From Stomoxys calcitrans (Eukaryota > Arthropoda > Insecta > Diptera > Muscidae), in contig NC_081555.1 of the NCBI RefSeq assembly GCF_963082655.1, forward strand, positions 17,361,437 through 17,425,436: 64,000 bases of DNA. Reading direction: 5' to 3'. The first letter of the stretch is position 1. Every line of letters starts with the position of its first letter. The notes beneath the pieces were generated by a model, which ran no database searches, was not told where the DNA came from, and saw nothing but the letters and a program-made list of their open reading frames with translations. Positions 50,500-61,899 of the stretch are shown piece after piece. The position numbers and the translations under genes are program-made.

Positions 50500-50935
50500 C
50501 CTCCCCTTACCCTATTTTCAAAAATGCCAGATCTCGGATGGGTGGGGCGATTTAAGCGAAATTTAGTTTGTTTATAATAACACAAAAACAGAAATTTGGT
50601 ATCCTTATTTATGGTGGCTGCGCCAACTCCAAAACCCGACAAATGAAAATATTAACCAATAATAACACATGAAAGGTATTTGAGACTAGAGCATGAATCT
50701 GATATATAGGCGTTCACCTCACCCTCAAAAATACCCCTATAGCGGATATATTTACCGATCACAGCAATATAAGGCTCAAATGAAAGGTATTTGGGAATAG
50801 AGCACGAAAATGATATACATATTGGGGCGAAATATCTGAAAGGGCTTACCAGCACCCCAAAACGGGACTTATTTCCTGACCGTGCCAGTATAGGGCACGT
50901 ACCAGAGTGAAATAAGGCGCAGCGTAGCGGGACAT
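50500..50935 (-). mobile_element. Repeat family D, reverse copy
   Basis: It contains 'caaatgaaaggtatttggga' (50778), the reverse complement of the 'aaatacctttcatttg' hallmark of the element at 41988-43672. It ends with 'gcgcagcgtagcgggaca', the complement of the terminus 'tcccgctctactgcgcc' with one change. It carries only about two internal units. Confidence 0.7.
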
Positions 50936-50939
50936 GTCA

Positions 50940-53625
50940 TGCTTGTTTTCTCTAAAAACAAAATTGCCATGAAATTTTCTCTAAAGACAAAATTTTCTAT
51001 CAAATTTTCTTTAAAGACAAAATATCTATGAAATTTTCTCTTAAGACGAAATTTCCATCAATTTTTCTCCATCTAAAATTTCCATAATATTATCTCTCAA
51101 ATAAGCTTAAATAAAAAACAAAATTTTCCATGAAAAAGAAATTTCCTGAAATTTTCTCCAAAAAACAAAATTTCCATAAAATTTTCTTTAAAACACAAAA
51201 TTTCCATAAAATTTTCTTTAAACACACAAAACTTTCCATAAAATTTTCTCCAACGTCAAAATTTTGATGAGATTTTCTCTAACGATAAAACTCGCATGAA
51301 ATTTTCTCCAAAGACAACATTTTTATGAAATTGTCTCCAAAGACAACATTTTTATGAAATTGTCTCTAAAGGCATTTTTTCATGAAATTTTCTATAGAGA
51401 CAAAAATTTCCATGAAATTTTCTCAAAAGACAAAATATCCATGAAATTTTCTCCAAAGACACAATTTCTAAAAAAATTTCCCTATATAAAAAAAAAATTT
51501 AAAAATTTCATGGAAATTTTCTCTCTAAAGACAAAATTTTCATAAAATTTTCTTTTGAGACAAAATTTCCAGAAAATTTTCTTTTGAGACAAAATTTCCA
51601 GGAAATTTTCTTTAAGACAAACTTTGCATAAAATTTTCTATAGAAAAGAAATTTCAATGAAAAGACAAATTTTCAATAAATTTTTTTCTAAAGACAAATC
51701 TTAAATGAAATATTTTTTTTTTGTTTCTCTTTCGAGACGAGCTCAATGATCGAAGATTGCAATTGGAAAAGGAAAGTCAAAGATAGCAACACACATCAAC
51801 CACTTGGTATGTTGTATTTGAATCGTATTAATTGCGAAAACACACCTATGATACAAGTACCTCATTAACCATGCTCGACAACCCTGTCTATTAGCTGTAC
51901 TTTTTCCCAATGCATGTATTTTTGTGTAATGACAGACTTTTTTTCTGTGGCAATTACACTTCTTCCGACTTTGTGCATCTGTTGGAAGTTGTGTCCAAAT
52001 GCAAGAAATTTTCTCAAAAGACATGAAATTTTCTCTAAAAAAATTTCCTGCAATTTTCTCCAAAAACAAAACTTTTATTAAATTTTCTTTAAATGCAAAT
52101 TTTAAATGAAATTTTTTATAGAGGCAAAAATTTCTATGAAATTTTCTCTAAAGACAATTTTTAAATGAAATATTCCATAAAAAGTTCTTTAAAGACAAAA
52201 CTTCCATGAAATTTTCTCTGAACACAAAATTTCCATAAAATTTTCTCTAAAAATAAATTTCCATGAAATTGTCTCTAAAAACAAATTTCCATGAAATTTT
52301 CCAAGAAATTGTCTCTAAAAAAAAAATTCCATGAAAATTTCTTCAAAGACAAAATTTTTATGAAATTTTCTTTCAAGGCAAATTTTCAATGAAATATTTT
52401 ATGAAATTTACTCCAAAGGCAAAATTTCTAAGAAATTTTCTCTAAAGACAAAATTTCCATGAAATTTTCTCTTTACACAAAATTTCCATGAAATTTTCTC
52501 TTTACACAAAATTTCCATGAAATTTTCTCTTTACACAAAATTTCCATGAAATTTTCTCAAAAAAAAAAATCAATGAAATTTTCTCCAAAGTCAAAATTTT
52601 CTTTAAAGGCAAATTTTCAATTAAATTTTCTATGACATATTCTCCATAGACAAAATTTCCATGAAATTTTCTCCAAAGACAAAATTTAAATAAAATTTTC
52701 CCCAAAGACAAAATTTCCATGAGATTTTCTCCCAGGTCAAAATTTAAATGAAATTTTCCCCAAAGACAAAATTTCCATTAAATTTTCTCCAAAGACAAAA
52801 TTTCCATGAAATTTTATATAAAGACAACTTTTCTATGAAATTTTCTCTGTACACAAAATTTCCATGAATTTTTTTGGAAAGACAAAATTTCCATGAAATT
52901 TTCTCTAGACACAAAATTTCCATGAATTTTTTTGTAAAGACAAAATTTCCATGAAATTTTCTCCAAAGACAAAATTTAAATGAAATTTTCCCCAAAGACA
53001 AAATTTCCATTAAATTTTCTCCAAAGACAAAATTTCCATGAAATTTTATATAAAGACAACTTTTCTATGAAATTTTCTCTGTACACAAAATTTCCATAAA
53101 TTTTTGTGGAAAGACAAAATTACTATAAATTTTTCTCTAAAAATAAATTTCGATAATATTTTCAATTAACACAAATTTTTCAAATAATGTTCTCCAAAGA
53201 CAAAGTTTCCATGAAATTTTCTATAGACAAAAATTTCATTACTAATTTTCAATTAAATTTTCTCCATTGACAAATCTTCCATGATTTCCATTTCCAAATT
53301 TTCTTTAAAGGCAAATTTTCTATCACATTTTCGATAGAGACAAACATTTTCATGATATACAAAAGTTTTATGAAATTTTCTTTAAAGAAAAAATTTCCAT
53401 AAAATTTTGTCTAAAAACAAAAATTCCATGAAATTTTATCTAAAGACCAAATTTCTATAATTTTTTTTTTTGAGATAAAATTTCCATGATATTTTCTCTA
53501 AAGACATTTTTTAAATGAAATTTTCCATAAAATTTTTCTCTAAAAACAAATTTTCATGAAATTTTCCATAAAGACAAAATTTCAATGAAATTTTCTCTGA
53601 GGACAAAATTTCCTTAAAGTTTTTT
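50940..53625. repeat. 29 bp minisatellite array 2 (intergenic)
   Basis: Same unit and orientation as 46590-47830 (AAATTTTCTCTAAAGACA plus AAATTTCCATG), spread over ~2.4 kb of repeat. It is interrupted at 51722-52005 by repeat C and unique sequence. Unit copies are highly diverged at the left and better kept at about 52430-53100, where a ~240 bp block is duplicated (52750-52870 resembles 52980-53100). Minus-strand frames in it are artefacts. Confidence 0.85.
51722..51890 (+). repeat. Dispersed repeat C, copy 2
   Basis: 'tttctctttcgagacgagctc', 'gcaattggaaaaggaaa' and 'atacaagtacctc' parallel the copy at 50135-50300. It interrupts minisatellite array 2, so it inserted after the array had formed, or was carried along within it. 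Confidence 0.6.
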
Positions 53626-54238
53626 TTTCTTGAATATGACGATTATTTCTAAGTTTTGTGCACAATCTTTTTTTCGTCATCAGTCATCAATGGGTTAATG
53701 TGACCACCACACGCTTAGGATCTCTAAGTTAATCGTTAGCAAATTTACAACTCTGCTGCTTTGCCGATAAATACATATGCATATAATTTGCTACATTTCC
53801 AATTCATTGGAGATTTGTTATCAAGTCGTAGCTGATATCTCGCCTAAAATCAATAAAAAGAAACCACTATGTCGAACGACAAAAACAAAGCCTAACACTA
53901 ACATCTAAGGCATTCCTATAGCGGGGGAAAGTGGCGTGTTAAACTTCATGGGAACAAATTTTGTCCATAGCATTGCAATGTTTCGATTGTTTCAGTAATC
54001 AACTCGAGCATTTGGTGGCTTAAACAGCTTTAACGGAATAAACAACAAGTCGGGCAAATAAAACGCTTCTACCTTAAATACATCCGTTCGCAATCATCAA
54101 ATGGCTGCGTTGTAAGCCATTAGAAGATACTAGTGTTGCTTAAACTTACACAAATTCAAAAAATATTTAAAAAAAAAATATAAATAAAACAAAAATACAA
54201 TTAATTTTTATTACACAGTGAAAAGAAAAGTCTAAAGC
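53626..54238 (+). other. Upstream region of the second nucleotidase gene
   Basis: Non-coding, AT-rich DNA between the minisatellite and the paralogue's first exon. It should hold the promoter and 5' untranslated region. It includes the shared motif at 53810-53829. No other signal can be fixed. Confidence 0.45.
53810..53829 (+). promoter_or_regulatory. Motif shared by both nucleotidase genes (copy 2)
   Basis: GAGATTTGTTATCAAGTCGT differs from the copy at 41217-41236 only at one position. It lies 409 nt before the paralogue's start codon and contains the same GATA-like TTATCAA core. Its role as a promoter or enhancer element is inferred from position and conservation. Confidence 0.45.
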
Positions 54239-54369
54239 ATGCAACATTTTAAGAGTTTTGGTGTTTTATTTTTGCTAATCATCGCAATAGTGAAATTGTC
54301 TCATGGCCAGATTAACAGAGATGACTTATTTCCGTTATCTATCATTCACATAAATGATTTCCATGCCAG
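54239..54369 (+). CDS. 5'-nucleotidase/apyrase paralogue, first exon only
   Basis: The exon encodes MQHFKSFGVLFLLIIAIVKL, then SHGQINRDDLFPLSIIHIND and FHA plus two bases of an Arg codon, followed by the donor GTAAGT. It is a signal peptide plus the first metal-binding motif (INDFHAR) of the 5'-nucleotidase family. The exon is 131 nt, identical in length and splice phase (phase 2) to exon 1 of the gene at 41509. INRDDLFPLSIIHINDFHAR aligns almost without change to VNRDDLFPLAIVHINDFHAR. The genes are tandem duplicates in the same orientation, 4.2 kb apart. No second exon is recognisable up to 64000, so intron 1 is at least 9.6 kb and the gene continues past the window. A lone-exon pseudogene is a possible alternative. 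Confidence 0.85.
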
Positions 54370-54449
54370 GTAAGTTAGAGAAAATGAAGTGAAAATCAAA
54401 GTGAACATTTTAGGGAGACATTATGACAAACTAATTTATTTTCGAAATT

Positions 54450-56075
54450 GCAATCCAGGAAAGCTTTTAGATCTTCGAAATTCGAAAATATAAGGAGTTA
54501 CAGCAAATGTCGGACTCACTCACAACTTTTGAACTTTAGTATGATGAATTTGTAATGTTGAGCTTGTTTTTCCAAAAAAAGTGACTGGGAATTGGGTCCA
54601 ATGATATTTTTAGGCTACGAATGTACTTCAATTAAAGACATTTTGGGGCTTTGAAAAATGAAAATGTTGATGGGTTAACCCCTTGCCCGAAAAATTTAAA
54701 AAGTGAATATGGAAAATTTTTAGCCATACCATGATTGGATTGTGCAATCCAGATATGTTTTCGGATGTTCGAAATTCGAAAATATGAGGGAGTTACAGCA
54801 ATTTCAAATTCACGAACTCATTTGCAATCCAGAGATGCTTTCGGTTGGTCGAAATTCAAAAATATGAGTGAGTTACAACAATTTGAACCCACACGGATTT
54901 TTAGAACTACGCTACAATAAAACTATGATTTCGGGACTAAGGGTGGCGTCAAATAGTATTTTTAGGCTACGAACTTTAATTCTGTGTCCTTAACTCAAAA
55001 ATTTTGGAATTTCCCTTGCCTGAAATTTTTTTTTGCATTTGGAAATTTTAGGGAAAACATTTTAACCATATAATTCCTCTTGGAATATGCAATCCGGAGA
55101 TGCTTTCGGATTTTCGAAATTGGAAAACATGAGGGAGTTACAGCACTTTTGAACCAATACAGATTTTTCGAACTTCAGTACAAGAAAACTGTGATTTCGA
55201 GCTTGTTTTTCAAAGAAAAGCCAGAGGATTGCATCAGATAATATTTTTGGGTTACAAACTTCAATTCTGTGCCCTTAACTCAAAAAATTTTGGGGCTTCG
55301 AAAATTTAAAATTTTGATGGGCTAAGGCCCTGCTCGAAAAATTCTAAAAATATCAAAGTGAAAATTTTGGGGAAACATTTTAGCCACACAATTCCTCTTG
55401 GAATTTGCAATCCAGAGATACTTTCGGATGTTCGAAATTCGAAAATATGAGGGAGTTACAACAATTTCGAACTCACACTGATTTTTCGAACTTCAGTAGA
55501 ATAAAACTCTGATTTTGAGCCTGTTTTTCGAAGAAAAGGCTGGGGATTGCATCAAATAATATTTCTAGACTACGAACTTTAATTCCAAAAAATTTTGAGA
55601 TAAAATTTAATTCCAAAAAATTTTAACTCAAAAAATTTTGGGGCTTCGAAAATTTAAAATTTTGATGGGCTAAGAAAAATTCAAAAAAATATCAAAGTGA
55701 AAATTTTGGGGAAACATTTTAGCCACACAATTCCTCTTGGAATTTGCAATTCAGAGATGCTTTCGGATTTTCGAAGAGTTACAACAATTTCGAACTCGCA
55801 CTGATTTTTCGAACTACAGTAGAATAAAACTCTGATTTTGAGCTTGTTTTTCGAAGGAAAGGCTGGGGATTGCATCAAATAATATGTTTAGGCTACGAAA
55901 TTCAGTTCTGTGTCTTTAACTCAAAAAATTTTGGAGCTTCGGAATTTTAAAATTTTCGTGGGCTAAAGGCCATGCTCGAAAAATTCAAAAAAAATATCAA
56001 AGTGAACATTTTAGGGAAACGTTGTGAGCAACTAACTTTCTTTCGTAATTGTAATACAGAAATGATTTCTGATCT
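54450..56075 (+). repeat. ~300 bp tandem repeat in paralogue intron 1
   Basis: Five to six diverged units. The marker 'gcaatccagagatgctttcgg', or a close variant, occurs at about 54452, 54745, 54825, 55089, 55407, 55746 and 56049. Most spacings are 264-339 bp, with one short 80 bp step. Each unit also has 'atgagggagttacagc', 'ttgagcttgtttttcgaag' and 'tcaaaaaattttggggcttc'. It directly abuts minisatellite array 3. Frames such as 54735-54920 and 55681-55878 are repeat artefacts. Confidence 0.85.
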
Positions 56076-56079
56076 TCGA

Positions 56080-57870
56080 GATTCCGCCTTTAGAGAAAAT
56101 TTCATGAAAATTTTGTCTTTAGAGAAAATTTTATGGTAATTTTGTCCTTAGAGAAAATTTCATGGAAATTTTGTCTTTAGAGAAAATTTTATGGAAATTT
56201 TGTCCTTAGAGAAAATTTCATGGAAATTTTGTCTTTAGAGAAAATTTCATGGAAGTTTTGTCTTTAGAGAAAATTCCATGGAAATTTTGTCTTTAGAGAA
56301 AATTTTATGGAAATTTTGTCTTTAGAGAAAATTTCATGGAAATTTTGTCTTTAGAGAAAATTTAATGGAAATTTTTTCTTTAGAGAAAATTTCATAGAAA
56401 TTTTGTCTTTAGAGAAAATTTCATGGAAATTTTGTCTTTAGAGAAAATTTCATGGAAATTTTGTCTTTAAAGAAAAATTCATGGAAATTTTGTCTTTAGA
56501 GAAAATTTCATAGAAATTTTGTCTTTAGAGAAAATTTCATAGAAATTTTGTCTTTAGAGAAAATTTCATGGAAATTTTGTCTTTAGAGAAAATTTTATGG
56601 TAATTTTGTCCTTAGAGAAAATTTCATGGAAATTTTGTCTTTAGAGAAAAGTTTATGGAAATTTTGTCCTTAGAGAAAATTTCATGGAAATTTTGTCTTT
56701 AGAGAAAATTTCATGGAAGTTTTGTCTTTAGAGAAAATTCCATGGAAATTTTGTCTTTAGAGAAAATTTCATAGAAATTTTGTCTTTAGAGAAAATTTCA
56801 TGGAAATTTTGTCTTTAGAGAAAATTTCATGGAAATTTTGTCTTTAAAGAAAAATTCATGGAAATTTTGTCTTTAGAGAAAATTTCATGGAAATTTTGTC
56901 CTTAGAGAAAATTTCATGGAAATTTTGTCTTTAGAGAAAATTTCATGGAAGTTTTGTCTTTAGAGAAAATTTCATAGAAATTTTGTTTTTAGAAAAAATT
57001 TCATGGAAATTTTGTCTTTAGAGAATATTTCATGGAAATTTTGTCTTTAGAGAAAATTTTATGGAAAATTTGTCTTTAGAGAAGATTTCATGGAAATTTT
57101 GTCTTTAGAGAAAATTTCATGGAAATTTTGTCTTTAGAGAAAATTTCATGGAAATTTTGTCTTTAGAGAAAATTTCACGGAATTTTGTCTTTAGAGAAAA
57201 TTTCACGGAATTTTGTCTTTAGAGAAAATTTCACGGAATTTTGTCTTTAGAAAAAATTTCATGTAAATTTTGTCTTTAGAGAAAATTTCATGGAAATTTT
57301 GTCTTTAGAGAAAATTTCATGGAAATTTTGTCTTTAGAGAAAATTTCATGGAAATTTTGTCTTTAGAGAAAATTTCATGGAAGTTTTGTCTTTAGAGAAA
57401 ATTCCATGGAAATTTTGTTTTTAGAAAAAATTTCATGGAAATTTTGTCTTTAGAGAATATTTCATGGAAATTTTGTCTTTAGAGAATATTTCATGGAAAT
57501 TTTGTCTTTAGAGAAAATTTTATGGAAATTTTGTCTTTAGAGAAAATTTCATGGAAATTTTGTCTTTAGAGAAAATTTCATGGAAATTTTGTCTTTAGAG
57601 AAAATTTCATGGAAATTTTGTCTTTAGAGAAAATTTCATGGAAATTTTGTCTTTGGAGAAAATTTCATGGAAATTTTGTCTTTAGAGAAAATTTGAGGGA
57701 AATTTTGACTTTAGAGAAAGTTTCATGGAAATTTTGTCTTTTGAGAAAATTTCATGGAAATTGTGTCTTTAGAGAAAATTGCATGAACATTTTTTTCTTT
57801 AGAGAAAATTTCATGGAAATTATTGTCTTTAGATAGAGAAAATTTGTCTTTAGAGAAAAATTCATGAAAA
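56080..57870. repeat. 29 bp minisatellite array 3, inverted and uniform
   Basis: About sixty units of GAAATTTTGTCTTTAGAGAA plus AATTTCATG, the reverse complement of the unit in arrays 1 and 2. Units here are much more alike than in the other arrays. Some multi-unit blocks are repeated, for example the order 'ggtaattttgtcc...ggaagttttgtc' at 56130-56270 and 56595-56740. It lies in the paralogue's first intron. Its plus-strand frame at 57609-57836 is a repeat artefact (three units = 29 codons). Confidence 0.9.
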
Positions 57871-60260
57871 TTTTGTAAAATATTAATTTCCTAGAAATTG
57901 TGTTTTTAAACATTTTTTTTTGTATTTTAGGGATTTTTTTATTATTTATTCTATAGTACAATTACGGAGGGGCATACCGAGCACGTGTTGCCTTGTTTCT
58001 ACATTAAGGCAAAAATTGTTTTTATTTCTGTAAATTTCTGCTGATTTGCAAATGGTTATTTAATTACTTAAAAGCAACAATTTAAAGTTAATAACAGTAG
58101 TGGCATATTTTTCATGGGGACACATTTAAACACAAACTATAGCGAATTCATTAGGCACTTATCCATAATACATACGTGGGCTGCTAGCAGTGACGTAACC
58201 AGGGGGAGGGGAGGCTTGGGATCAAGCCTCCTCCCAAAAAAATGCATATTTTTCGAATGTTAGCGCACTGTACTGGTTTACGTACTGTTTTGTAGTTCTA
58301 ATATGGGGCCCCTCAAAATAAAATCCTGGCTATGTACCTGGCCAAATAAAGAAAATGCTAATATTTCGAAATTGAAAAGTTCTCAAAAATCTTTTGTAGG
58401 TGTGAAATGGATAAAAAAATACTTTCGCGTGGCTATACAAAGATTTAAGTCTATCCACGTCCACGTCAAAAGTTATGGCAAATGATGGCACGAAAATTTT
58501 GTTTAGTTCCACTTTTTCCAAATCTCTGTAAGAAACGCAAATGATGATCGTACGTCAAAACGTTCTGTGTACGATTATGCTAGAAAATGTCAAACTTTCC
58601 AATCGAAATGTCAGTTTGACATTTTCTAAAGGAAAATACTTAGTGTCGCCTAGGCCAGAAATATATTCAGTAGCCTAATTAGATGCTTTATTCGAATTGT
58701 TATTTCCTATAAAGTTCTTAATGTAACTACAGCATGTGACGGGCTTCTTGGGCCGCGGTTTCTGCTCAGCCCAGACCGTTTCCACAAAATTTATCAACAG
58801 TCACTGAGATAGTTTTTAAGAATGCAATATTTGTGGGCATATTCACATTTGTATTTCGGGGTGGGAATAAAGTTTTCATCGGTGGCCATGCTGGCAACAC
58901 TTATTATATTTTTGCCTTCTAAAACTCTAATGGCCACTGAAGATGGAGGTTCGAATGCTGGCAAAAAGATCAGAAACAATTTTTGAGATGGTTATTCACT
59001 TACTAATGCTGTACATATTTGAAAAGTCTTCAGCCAAGTAAATTTTCTCTATCAAGGGAATTTGAATTTGCCTTTACCTTAAGCCGTTTTGTATATTCAA
59101 ACATACGATTAAGCGTGTTCTTAAAGAATGTCTTAAATCCCTTGTTGATGTTTAACTATGAAATTTTGTTTGCACAAATATCAATATTGAAATGTTAGGG
59201 GTTGTCCCGCCATAAGTAAATATCTATGAAAAGCAGACAACTGTTATATTTTCTTGAATGGTTGCTAATTAACCCAAATATTTAAGAATATAAATAAATT
59301 AAAAAAAGATGAGCCTTCCCCAAGGTAGTTGAAGTCATATATCTATATATAACGTACATTAGGGTGATGGCTTTTTTCAACCTCATATCCCTGCATAATA
59401 TTTTGTTTTTCATGAGTTTTTATTTAAGAGTAGACAAAATAAATTTAGCGCAAAACATTGGAGAAAATCTCAAATATAAGGCAATTCGATATAAAAAAAA
59501 ACACACGTACAAAAAAATATAATTTCAAAGCGGTTTGTGTCCGACATTTTTAATTTTTTAAATGGAATAAATTATATTTTAGCCATTAATAGGCAAAAAT
59601 CATTCATTATTGCAACAGGAGATAATTTTTGAAAAAAATGAAAAGTCTTCACCCTAACGTTCATATGTATAAATATATATGTGTGTATATTTTATAAAAT
59701 AGGGCATTAAAGACGTTTGGGCAGAAAAATATCCAAACATAGAGTTGTCTTCAAAAATTCCAGTTGATGAAAGGTATGTCAATAAGAGTTTTATGGGCGC
59801 ATGGTTTGGGCCAAAAATTGACTTATAAAAAGTCAAAAATTTTACAAAGAGAAAAATTCTTCTTTTTTTGAGAGAAGGCAAACATTTTTCATACCAAAAG
59901 TTAAATTTTTCTTGAAAAATTTGATTGCTTATACAGGTAAATTAAAAAAAAAACATGATATAGAAAAATTAAAAAAACCTTGAAAAATAAACTTGTTGTG
60001 TAAAAAGAGTTTTATACAGGATTCCCTAAATTAGCAGCAGACAATTTTTTTTTTTATTTTTGGCAGTACTTGGCATTGTGGATGTCAACTTATTCTCTTT
60101 TTACATTCATTCCTTGTTTACGTTTTGTCGTGTTTGAAGACATTTCAAATCGGGAGATTTGACATCGTTAATGATGTTCATGGGGTCTATCCACTTTATG
60201 TTTTCGCAAGTGACCTAACCCTCTTTTAGTGAATCCTGGGTTGTATAAAGTCAAGTGTAT
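57871..60260. other. Intronic AT-rich stretch, no gene seen
   Basis: No supported gene. 58180-58330 is GC-richer ('gacgtaaccagggggagggg', 'tggggcccctcaaaataaaa') and looks like an old repeat fragment. A 61-codon minus frame at 58794-58979 reads FLPAFEPPSSVAIRVLEG at its start. It is not AT-biased noise in composition, but it matches nothing I can name and has no visible splice partners. Confidence 0.45.
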
Positions 60261-60274
60261 AAAACATATATTGT

Positions 60275-61335
60275 TTTGTGATGTGCGTGGCATGTCGGTC
60301 AGTCAATTCCTTAAGGCTCGACTTTGGCAAGCGAAGGATTTCCATTTTTGTTGTTTGTAAATGGTTTGCGATCCTTCGCGACAAGGTGCGTTTTATAAAA
60401 GCGAGTCTGTGGTATATATTACGGCTAAATGGGTTTTAATGAAATCGGCATCAAAAGAAAGATATTTTTTCAGAGATGTACAGAATTATGAAAATTCATT
60501 TTCCGAAAAGAAAATCCCTAAAAATGAGGAATTAATTTTTGAATAAAGAAGAAGAAGAAGCAGAAACACAGCAAGTTGTTGCTTTCTACTTAGCATCCGT
60601 TATTTGTGTAAATCAGGAATGCACAAAACTAAAATTTTCACATTGACCGTAACTGTAATGAATAGAAGACACACACACAGCTACCGTTCAAAGTTATGAA
60701 AGATGAAATTAATTTGCCTAAGTCTGTCACTTTTGAACAGACGTAGATAGGCAGCACGTACGTCACTGTTAAAAGAAATTCTCACCCAAACATAAAAAGC
60801 AAGTACAAAAAAACACCGAGGTTTATCTATGTCCCTCAACAAAACTTGATGTCCTATTCCTCTGCTTGCTCTGGCTTCATATGCCACTCATTTGAATGGT
60901 ATTCATTTCCAAACAACACACGATGTCACCAAATTGACAATCACATCCTCTGAACGTTTATTAAAACGTTCGCGCATCTATCACTCTATTGTACTTTTGC
61001 CTGTGTTTCTATCCAACTTTGTTTTTGTTGTATGCGATAAAGGGCATGGGTCTCATGCAGTTCTCTGGTGTGAATGCAAAGCCATATGTGGAAGTGTTAG
61101 TGGTGAGAGTGCGAGAGGTGAACGGTATACCTCTCACACTCTCACCACTAACACTTCCACATATGGCTTTGCATTCACACCAGAGAACTGCATGAGACCA
61201 ACAATTTTGCACTCAATAGCCACTTTGAGAGAGAAAGAGTATGCTAAAAGAAGTCACTATTGTGGTGCGGGTGTGTGGTGGTGTGATGCGTGTGGCCCTA
61301 CTTATATTGGCATGAAGGTCAGTCAGTAGCTTAAG
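60275..61335. mobile_element. Second fold-back-type element, rearranged
   Basis: It shares the ends and centre of the element at 39953-40590: 'gatgtgcgtggcatgtcggtc' (first 20 bases from about 60280), 'gtggtatatattacggctaa' (60410), 'aagaagaagcagaaacacagc' (60555) and, at the far end, 'gtgtggccctacttatattg' with 'aaggtcagtcag' (to about 61325). Between these lie the 71 bp inverted repeat at 61049-61199 and unmatched sequence. It is probably two overlapping or rearranged copies. Coding frames on it (60892-61329 and others) are artefacts. Confidence 0.55.
61049..61199. repeat. 71 bp near-perfect inverted repeat, 9 nt spacer
   Basis: The left arm is 61049-61119 and the right arm 61129-61199. 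They are exact reverse complements except for one G/A difference near the spacer (GAACGGTAT). The arm begins GGTCTCATGCAGTTCTCTGG. A single related arm is visible at about 40439-40490 (gtgtgaatgcaaagccacaa), so it belongs to the fold-back element family. Transcribed, it would make a 71 bp hairpin. Confidence 0.95.
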
Positions 61336-61599
61336 CTACGGCTATGGACAATGATGTTTGTGGTGTGATATGTTGACGACGGTTAAACACAACTTTGGCA
61401 ACACATTTATTTAAAAATTGAAATAAATATTAAAAGGAGTTAAAGTAACTAATTGTGTTGCCTTCATTAAGTGCAAATGAATGAAATAGTTGGGGGAGAG
61501 TTGAAACAAGTAAAGGAAAGAGGCTGCAGTATTTTTGCTTGCATTATGTGATGGGTCCGATATGTTTTAAAGTAAAAAAAATCAACATCTTTTAGTATG

Positions 61600-61650
61600 T
61601 TTCAGCGTCATAGGCGGACATGCTAACCTCTGCGCCACGGTGGATTCCCA
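61600..61650 (-). mobile_element. SINE tRNA-like head fragment
   Basis: On the minus strand CCACCGTGGCGCAGAGGTTA, then GCATGTCCGCCTATGACGC. It matches the A-box half of the SINE head at 8911-8850. The B box and body are missing, so this is a truncated piece. Confidence 0.6.
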
Positions 61651-61739
61651 TCCATTCGATATTTTAGAGAGTTTTATTAATAAATATCGATGTATCGATA
61701 CTATCGTTAATCACCTATATTTCAAACGAAAATGAGAAG

Positions 61740-61890
61740 AAAAAATTAGGAGATCGATTTAGATGGAAGCAATATCAATGCACAGACCAAATAAAACCAA
61801 GGTTAATAAAGTCATGAGAGAAATCATTGTACAAATTGTTCGTTTAATCGGATGAAAATTGCGCCCTCTATAGGCGCAATGTATCTTAAA
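61740..61890 (-). mobile_element. Dispersed repeat family A fragment (reverse)
   Basis: 'aggagatcgatttagatgga' and 'aatcggatgaaaattgcgcc' followed by 'ctctataggcgcaat' correspond to the reverse orientation of family A (compare 3540-4100). It is short and diverged. Confidence 0.5.
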
Positions 61891-61899
61891 GAATACATT

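Noticed and set aside
46590..57961. Frames of MEILSLEKISWKFCL type on either strand
   Set aside because: Translations of the 29 bp minisatellite (three units = 29 codons); no start context, no family.
58794..58979. 61-codon minus-strand frame containing FLPAFEPPSSVAIRVLEG
   Set aside because: Composition is more protein-like than most, but there are no partner exons, no known family and no clear start; kept only as a note.
61049..61199. microRNA gene at the 71 bp hairpin
   Set aside because: Arms are nearly perfect and repeat-derived, unlike the bulged ~22 nt duplex of a typical pre-miRNA; an siRNA source is more likely if it is expressed.
60892..61329. 145-codon plus frame and overlapping 67-68-codon frames on both strands
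   Set aside because: They run through a 71 bp inverted repeat, so the same peptide appears on both strands; an artefact of the hairpin.
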